A program made the position numbers and the translations under genes. 64,000 nucleotides of DNA, taken from contig JAHDYR010000067.1 of the NCBI GenBank assembly GCA_019828565.1, positions 434,001 through 498,000 on the forward strand, given 5' to 3'. Shown one piece after another: positions 62,619-64,000 of this stretch (its first letter is position 1; every line of letters starts with the position of its first letter). The notes under the pieces were generated by a model. The model was not told the origin of the DNA and did not search any database. It worked only from the letters and a program-made list of their open reading frames with translations. Source of the DNA: Carpediemonas membranifera (lineage: Eukaryota; Fornicata).

Positions 62619-62729
62619 GTGCCTCGCTAATGCGGAGAATGCTTTTACAGGGAAAGAAGAAGAGAAAACCCTTGTGCCAATAAATGGCTTAAACTGTATA
62701 AATGATTAGTGTGGTCTATGACCACCACA
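62619..62729 (-). repeat. 5' LTR of the younger element (111 bp)
   Basis: Identical to 56691-56801. Adjacent to the CAGCT copy at 62730-62734. The element's leader starts here and no tRNA-like TGG primer-binding site is visible next to it. Confidence 0.9.
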
Positions 62730-62734
62730 CAGCT

Positions 62735-62917
62735 CGTCGAAGTCGTCGGCCAGGTCCCCCAGGTTCTCTCGATGGACTGTGGGGAGCTCCTGCGAGCCAG
62801 ACGCGGTGTACATCTGGGCGAGCTCATGGAAGTCTGCCGGCTCAAAGAGCGCGGGCGTATCAACAGGTGTTGCCTTGTTGTGGCCAAAGTCGAGGCCCAC
62901 CGCGCGAAGCGCTACGG
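62735..62917 (-). pseudogene. Continuation of the older retrotransposon pol
   Basis: Reads TVALRAVGLDFGHNKAT... to LADDFDE, in frame with 53985-56690 once the insertion is removed. Probably the protease-RT linker. Upstream homology stops at an AT-rich ATATATAC tract (about 62920-62955), so gag and 5' LTR are missing here. Confidence 0.75.
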
Positions 62918-63064
62918 TGTGATATATACATATAATATATATACATATAATTACCCTCTACATATAATCCCCTGATCTCGATACGGTCAATGGCCGTCTC
63001 GACTCGACACAATTGGTGTCGCCATATAAAGCAGTGCACCCTTCACAGTGTTAACACTGCGGTA
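62918..63064. promoter_or_regulatory. Leader/LTR end of a third element
   Basis: Contains the stem CGACACAATTGGTGTCG (about 63009-63025), TATAAAGCAGTGCACC and the 14-bp palindrome CAGTGTTAACACTG (63046-63059) just before the gag ATG. The upstream part is an ATATATAC microsatellite. Confidence 0.45.
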
Positions 63065-64000
63065 ATGATCCCCAGCTCAATGATTGTCCCGTCGCTCGAT
63101 GCCGACTTTAATTCTGAAGACCTACGCCGTTTCCAAACGGATCTTGCCCGTCTCAAGGCAATTACAAGAGACCGCAACGTTCGTATGGCTACCTTCATGG
63201 CTCCCGAGACGCTGGACCTCCTGGAAGACTTCTTCGGAGAGGAGAATCTCATCGACGAAGACGACGAAACCATCGCGGACTACTTGCATCGCTTTTTGGC
63301 TCCGTCATCCACTGCCGAGCTTAAGTCAAAGCTCCAAAGCCTCATTTGCCCCACAGACGAACATTCCGAACGTGTAGCACTCATTCGCCAGTTTATTCGG
63401 TCCTTCCGTGCGACATTCGCCGACATGGAGGACAGCGACTCGGAGTCAGAGAGTGAGGGTGGCCTCGTTGAGGACCACGTCTCACAGATGGAGCGCCAAG
63501 CAATGAAGCTCTTCATCGATGCCCTGGAGCCGAAGCCGTTCCGAGAGGCGGTCAAATTTGCGGCCAAAGTCAAGCGCCCCTCGAACCTCAAGGCAATGTA
63601 CTCCCTAGCCACCCGAGAAGCAAAGCGAGACGACGCGGCCCGCCAAGAAGCCGAACGTTACGGCTATTATAGGCCGCCCCAGGCAAAGACCAAGTCCAAG
63701 AAGCCCCGAGGCCAGACCTCCAAGCCTTCTCCGTCCGACAGTCGCTCTTCTCCAGCCGATCGTCGCGAGGCCCGCCACAACAGCTCCGACAAGGCCAATG
63801 ACGTCGACCCGGCCAAGAAGCCTCCCCATCGCCCTTGCTCTAGCTGCGGTGGCTGGCACTGGGACTCCCAGTGTCCGACAGGCAAGCCCGAGGTGAACCT
63901 CCTAGAGAACGCCAAGCCCCTCATGACCTCCGGCCAAATAAATGGCCAGCAGTGTTCGTTTCGTTTGGATACAGGGGCGACGTTCTCAGCGGTGACGGAG
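63065..64000 (+). CDS. Gag-protease of a third Ty3/gypsy-type element, 3' partial
   Basis: ATG at 63065; the frame is open to the window end (312 codons). Helical capsid-like N-terminus, Ser/Glu-rich middle (SDSESESEGG), a basic linker (KTKSKKPRGQ), a CSSCGGWHWDSQCP zinc knuckle and the protease start FRLDTGATFSAVTE with the DTG catalytic motif. The reading frame continues beyond the window, presumably into pol. It lies head to head with the older element. Confidence 0.8.
   Translation, partial: MIPSSMIVPSLDADFNSEDLRRFQTDLARLKAITRDRNVRMATFMAPETLDLLEDFFGEENLIDEDDETIADYLHRFLAPSSTAELKSKLQSLICPTDEHSERVALIRQFIRSFRATFADMEDSDSESESEGGLVEDHVSQMERQAMKLFIDALEPKPFREAVKFAAKVKRPSNLKAMYSLATREAKRDDAARQEAERYGYYRPPQAKTKSKKPRGQTSKPSPSDSRSSPADRREARHNSSDKANDVDPAKKPPHRPCSSCGGWHWDSQCPTGKPEVNLLENAKPLMTSGQINGQQCSFRLDTGATFSAVTE

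Larger units (their letters stand above)
56691..62729 (-). mobile_element. Young Ty3/gypsy chromodomain LTR retrotransposon with antisense cargo gene
   Basis: 6,039 bp bounded by two identical 111-bp LTRs and CAGCT duplications. Minus-strand order: 5' LTR (62619-62729), gag-protease, +1-shifted pol with RT, RNase H, integrase and chromodomain, then about 1.85 kb that holds a plus-strand gene of unknown function, a purine-rich TGGAGGGGCAG next to the 3' LTR and the 3' LTR itself. Identical LTRs mean a recent insertion, and both main frames are open. Ty3/gypsy elements with a C-terminal chromodomain are chromoviruses; in known cases the chromodomain guides integration into chromatin. Confidence 0.9.

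Overview
The window looks like nuclear DNA of an anaerobic protist, most likely a metamonad of the free-living Carpediemonas-like/fornicate kind; the genus is an inference. Supporting observations: eukaryotic gene families (PP2A scaffold, DUF866, TMC-like channel, ZIP, RCC1-like, SET, OTU); very short spliceosomal introns (29-37 nt) with GT[A/T]NGT-like donors and, in one case, a CCTAACACAG acceptor of the kind known from Giardia and Trichomonas; and a large bacterial-type 2-hydroxyacyl-CoA dehydratase activase, typical of strict anaerobes, interrupted by two such introns.

Region 1 (1-22.1 kb) looks like a large mobile or viral-derived accessory region. Unrelated genes (PHD-like zinc finger, HEPN-type protein, SET protein, Cdc7-like kinase with a zinc-binding tail, OTU protease, several unknowns) alternate with five near-identical 370-510 bp repeats (R1). 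Every R1 copy follows the 3' end of a gene in its own orientation. R1 and two intergenic sites carry a palindrome family built on ATCCAC-N4-GTGGAT, with nine sites, all between 1.2 and 15.6 kb. A segment of about 1.9 kb (zinc-finger tail, HEPN gene, R1) is present twice in inverted orientation. A broken tyrosine-recombinase catalytic domain closes the region, and another protein has an N-terminus resembling a recombinase core-binding domain. The working hypothesis is a cassette array mobilised by site-specific recombination; promoter-repeat or endogenous-virus explanations remain open.

Region 2 (22.1-53.5 kb) is mostly ordinary host genes: a HEAT-repeat protein, TMC-like channel, DUF866 protein, PP2A scaffold subunit, GH31 alpha-glucosidase, ZIP transporter, the dehydratase activase and two small membrane proteins. 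Interspersed are four copies of an RCC1-like gene (two intact in the main frame, two sharing the same frameshift and stop) and three full copies plus one fragment of a roughly 750 bp repeat, R2.

Region 3 (54-64 kb) is a nest of Ty3/gypsy-type retrotransposons. A frameshifted, 5'-truncated element on the minus strand was split by a younger chromodomain-bearing element (56,691-62,729). The younger element has two identical 111 bp LTRs and a CAGCT target duplication. It also carries, in antisense, an intron-containing gene of unknown function. A third element starts on the plus strand at about 63 kb and runs off the window end.
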